64,000 nucleotides of DNA from an uncultured Myxococcales bacterium (lineage in GTDB: Bacteria; Myxococcota_A; UBA9042; CAIXZC01). Below are positions 61,739 to 64,000 of the stretch, in pieces (position 1 is the first letter of the stretch; each line of letters starts with the position of its first letter). The notes below the pieces were generated by a model, which was not told the origin of the DNA, did not search any database, and saw only the letters and a list, made by a program, of their open reading frames with translations. A program made the translations under genes and the position numbers. The stretch covers positions 84,176 to 148,175 of the forward strand of contig CAITUV010000038.1 of assembly GCA_903895725.1 (NCBI GenBank). Direction: 5' to 3'.

Positions 61739-61999
61739 ATGTTAAGCCCGACAACAGTGTTTGCAGAGAAGGTGTTGGCGAGGTTCGCCCAGTTGATCAC
61801 GGATGAAGTGTTTCTCCTGATCCAGAACGACAGAGGCCTGATGCACGAGTACCTTCGGCTGGTGCAGTCAGAAGGACTCGACACCGTCAACCAGTGGATC
61901 GGTCGGTCGGTCAAGGCACGCTTTCAACTGGAGAACCTTCCCGAGCGCCAGGGCGCTCCTCGCAGCACACTCATCCAGTCGCATCAGATGTTCAAGTGA
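61739..61999 (+). CDS. 86-residue protein of unknown function downstream of the RHH gene
   Basis: From ATG 61739 (GAGGAGG upstream). A helical protein without signal or membrane segment; sequence blocks such as ITDEVFLLIQNDRGLMHEYL and VNQWIGRSVKARFQLEN look like a conserved small family but I cannot name it. Its stop overlaps the convergent end of the GIY-YIG gene by 8 bp. Likely cotranscribed with the RHH-like gene. Confidence 0.6.
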   Translation: MLSPTTVFAEKVLARFAQLITDEVFLLIQNDRGLMHEYLRLVQSEGLDTVNQWIGRSVKARFQLENLPERQGAPRSTLIQSHQMFK

Positions 62000-62294
62000 T
62001 GTCTGGGCCTGAGGGTGCCGCCGAGCGGGCGGTATCCTCGATCATCTCCACCTTCTTCTTCCGGCTCATCCTCTTGATCGCCGCCTCCCGGATGGTGGCC
62101 TTGCTCCGGGATTCCGCGCTCTCCTGGTACACCAGATCGACCGGCCGGCGTGACCGGGTGTACCTGGCCCCCTGCCCTTCCGAATGTGCTTTGACGCGCC
62201 TGTCGATGTCGTTGGTGATGCCCGTGTACAGGGTACCGTCGGCACAGAGCAGGATGTAGACGCACCAGGGCTTCACATTGGTTTCCAATTGCAT
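61992..62294 (-). CDS. GIY-YIG nuclease superfamily protein (YhbQ/UPF0213-like)
   Basis: 100 residues from ATG 62294, with CCGGAGC upstream. The GIY-YIG core is intact: VYILLCADGTLYTGITND, with the expected Arg (DIDRRVKAH) and Glu (YQESAESRSKAT). Length and start match single-domain members, which in related families act as structure-specific DNA endonucleases or in repair. A small basic C-terminal helix (AAIKRMSRKKKVEMI) follows. Convergent with the 86-residue gene. A second, broken copy of part of this gene exists at 60379-60445. Confidence 0.85.
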   Translation of the reverse strand: MQLETNVKPWCVYILLCADGTLYTGITNDIDRRVKAHSEGQGARYTRSRRPVDLVYQESAESRSKATIREAAIKRMSRKKKVEMIEDTARSAAPSGPDIT

Positions 62295-62723
62295 TCTGCT
62301 CCGGACATCCGCCCCCGGGGCGAGAACCGCCTCCGGGAACTTCTCACGGTGCAAGAGTACCTGCCAAAGCAGGGCATGACCAGCGAGAATGCGGAGCGGG
62401 CCGTCTTGGCTGGATTGCCGAAATGGCCGGCCCTGCGTGTCCGCTCCACCAGGTCCACCCGATGGGGCAGGAGTCCGATGAGATGACCTGGCGTTACGCC
62501 GGGGTAGCAAGCTCTGACAAGAAGGCGGCAATCCTGAAGGTATTCCCCGGCGTCAAGAACGAGAGGAAGGAGCGGGGCAATAGCCCTCGAGGTTTTTTGC
62601 GTTCATCCCATCGTTGTCATCCCGTTCCTCTCCCCGTAGAATGCGGGGCTGTGGTAGTGAAGTGGTCACACGGTATTGCTGGCCAGAAGGAAACTGCCGA
62701 CACGGCCACCGGAGGGAAACCGT
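62295..62723. other. 429-bp intergenic region, no supported gene
   Basis: No ORF with signal or domain. A weak hairpin GGGC-AATA-GCCC (62575-62586) is followed by a spacer and six T residues at 62593-62598 on the plus strand, a possible minor terminator. The ribosome site of the next lipoprotein gene (CGGAGGG) lies at 62710-62716. Confidence 0.4.
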
Positions 62724-63593
62724 ATGAAGAGGACTCTGCCGACCATGATGCTGACCCTGTCCCTTGCCCTCGGGGTCGGTTGCTCCGGCAAGGATTCCGG
62801 CGGGCTGGACAGCGCCGCCTATGCCACTGAGGTCGCTGCGGAAGTCACCTCGCCCGACACGCCCCGGACGGACACGGCCCCGGATCTTCCGGGGGACACT
62901 GCCTCGCCGGACACGCCCCTGCTGGACACGCCCGCCCCGGACAACGCCCCCGATGCCCTGCCGGACACCGGAGTCGATGCCAGCCCGGACACGGCTCTGG
63001 ACGAGACAGGAACTGACACCTGCCAGCCAGACTGCGAGGGCAAGGACTGCGGCGACGATGGCTGCGCCGGCTCCTGCGGTGACTGCATGGAACACTACGC
63101 CTGCGAGGATGGAACCTGCGTCTATCAGCCCTGGTGCGGTGACCTGACATGCGACGCAGGCCAGCAGGAGAACTGCCTCACCTGCCCGGCGGATTGTTTC
63201 TGCGAAGGGGCTTCCGTCTGCTTTGGATCCGCCTGCTGCCTGCCCCAATGCGAGGGGAAGCAGTGCGGCTACGACGGGTGCGGCGGGAACTGTGGCGAAT
63301 GCGAAGCCGGAGCGGAGTGCACGCAGGAGGGTATCTGCAAGTCACCTCCGCCCACGTGCGGCGACGTAAACGTCCCGGAGGGGGCATGTACCGACCCGGT
63401 AGACCCGTGCGTCTGCGTGGGCTGCGTGGACGACGGTGCGTGCAAGATGGATGATGACTGCATCTGCCCGGACTGCAAGTCGGACGCCTGGTGCGGAGAT
63501 CTTGCCAACTGCGTCGATGATGGACTGTGCTCTCCCTTCAACGAGAGTTGCGGGTGTGCGGACTGTGTCGCGCTGCCGGCCTGCAGCGGCTGA
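62724..63593 (+). CDS. Cysteine-rich lipoprotein
   Basis: 289 residues from ATG 62724 (GGAGGGAAA upstream). Lipobox GVGC, Cys20. An acidic linker with TAPDLPGDTASPDT-type repeats spans 21-110. Two CxGKxCGxDGCGG modules (CEGKDCGDDGC and CEGKQCGYDGC) flank a segment with eight more cysteines (WCGDLTCDAGQQ; CPADCFC). The final 60 residues are another disulphide-rich unit (CVCVGCVDDGACKMDDDC). Same modules as the products at 6488 and 11223. Function unknown, probably surface structural. Confidence 0.8.
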   Translation: MKRTLPTMMLTLSLALGVGCSGKDSGGLDSAAYATEVAAEVTSPDTPRTDTAPDLPGDTASPDTPLLDTPAPDNAPDALPDTGVDASPDTALDETGTDTCQPDCEGKDCGDDGCAGSCGDCMEHYACEDGTCVYQPWCGDLTCDAGQQENCLTCPADCFCEGASVCFGSACCLPQCEGKQCGYDGCGGNCGECEAGAECTQEGICKSPPPTCGDVNVPEGACTDPVDPCVCVGCVDDGACKMDDDCICPDCKSDAWCGDLANCVDDGLCSPFNESCGCADCVALPACSG

Positions 63594-64000
63594 CCCCCCC
63601 GGCTCCCCTCCGCCACTCCGGCTTCTCCCAACTGCTGTAACCCAGCGCAGTAACCCGGGGGGGGCAGACGGCGGCTAACTGCCTGAAATTACTGAGCGCG
63701 GGATGGGTCGACCGGCGTGGTGGACTGGACCCTTCGACTCCCCTTCGACTCGTTGCGCTCGCTCAGGGTCGCTCAGGGTCAGACAGGCTTGGGGGGCGCA
63801 TAGGACGGGGCCTTGGGCCGGGCTTATGCAATGCCCCAGGCGGAGGCGTTGGTGACGGCCTGTCTGAGCGGGAGACGGGATTTGCAACTCGCCGCAGGCG
63901 AGTCAAGGGAGGCGCCGGGCCTTGAAGGGCGCCACTCGGCCACGCTCGCCGACCGCTACCCGCGACTCCCGAAGATCACGGCACAGGTTCGGGTGCAGGA
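63594..64000. other. Terminal 407-bp region, no supported gene
   Basis: A C-rich/G-rich inverted pair (63594-63602 with 63655-63663) could form a long-range stem just after the preceding stop. The GC-rich run near 63733-63780 (TTCGACTC, CGCTCGCTCAGGGT repeats) looks like dispersed repetitive DNA common in GC-rich genomes, possibly the edge of an element. A plus frame open from ATG 63831 to the window end has no ribosome site and no recognised domain. Confidence 0.35.

Noticed and set aside
63831..64000. Open frame running off the right edge
   Set aside because: No ribosome site and no recognisable domain; too short to judge.

Overview
The window is GC-rich, densely coding DNA that most likely comes from a myxobacterium-type organism (Myxococcota or a related former deltaproteobacterial lineage). 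Three things point there: C-terminal tails of the MYXO-CTERM type on two proteins (a Cys-containing motif, a hydrophobic stretch, then Arg-rich residues); cysteine-rich repeats of the CDDGN and 'Myxococcus cysteine-rich repeat' kinds; and an exceptional load of lipoproteins plus Hanks-type Ser/Thr kinases. About 40 genes are supported. Roughly two thirds encode exported proteins, at least 14 of them with a clear lipobox. No rRNA, tRNA, CRISPR array or complete insertion sequence was seen.

Layout. 1-4.4 kb: tail of an unknown gene, then a leftward pair of a polysaccharide deacetylase and a choloylglycine-hydrolase-like amidase. 4.7-8.4 kb: a Tat-exported flavin amine oxidase and two lipoproteins. 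8.5-13 kb: a carbohydrate cluster with an outer-membrane barrel, a coupled 53-residue ORF and a GH1 lipoprotein, divergent from a GH43 lipoprotein. 13.2-19.3 kb: a GILT/DsbA-like lipoprotein behind a cysteine-rich fibrinogen-like lipoprotein. 19.7-21.5 kb: a long-chain acyl-CoA synthetase. 21.5-28.6 kb: a giant helical/kelch surface protein and a partner lipoprotein.

28.7-42.7 kb is the most operon-like region. Two paralogous zinc-ribbon Ser/Thr kinases are divergent over about 130 bp. The leftward kinase is followed closely by a cysteine-rich lipoprotein, a collagen-like protein, an M4 metallopeptidase lipoprotein and a HAD phosphatase. The rightward kinase is followed by a TPR plus outer-membrane-barrel protein. 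42.9-48.5 kb holds a YxWVxGRW-type secreted protein and two beta-propeller lipoproteins. 48.6-49.1 kb encodes a peroxiredoxin whose peroxidatic residue is an in-frame TGA followed by a bacterial-type SECIS-like hairpin: a selenoprotein. 49.4-54.2 kb: a WD40-like exported protein, a tandem pair of secreted paralogues and a carboxypeptidase-regulatory-like lipoprotein. 54.6-59.2 kb: a third cysteine-rich protein ending in a beta-propeller. 59.5-64 kb is patchier: a frameshifted gene, a GIY-YIG remnant and an intact GIY-YIG gene, a small RHH-like operon and a final cysteine-rich lipoprotein.

Two genome-level themes stand out. First, the surface proteins are assembled from interchangeable modules: a shared cysteine-rich head and CDDGN repeats with different tails, plus PKD, TSP3, kelch, FG-GAP and collagen modules. 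Second, tandem repeats with an 18-bp period occur at four unrelated loci, two coding and two intergenic.
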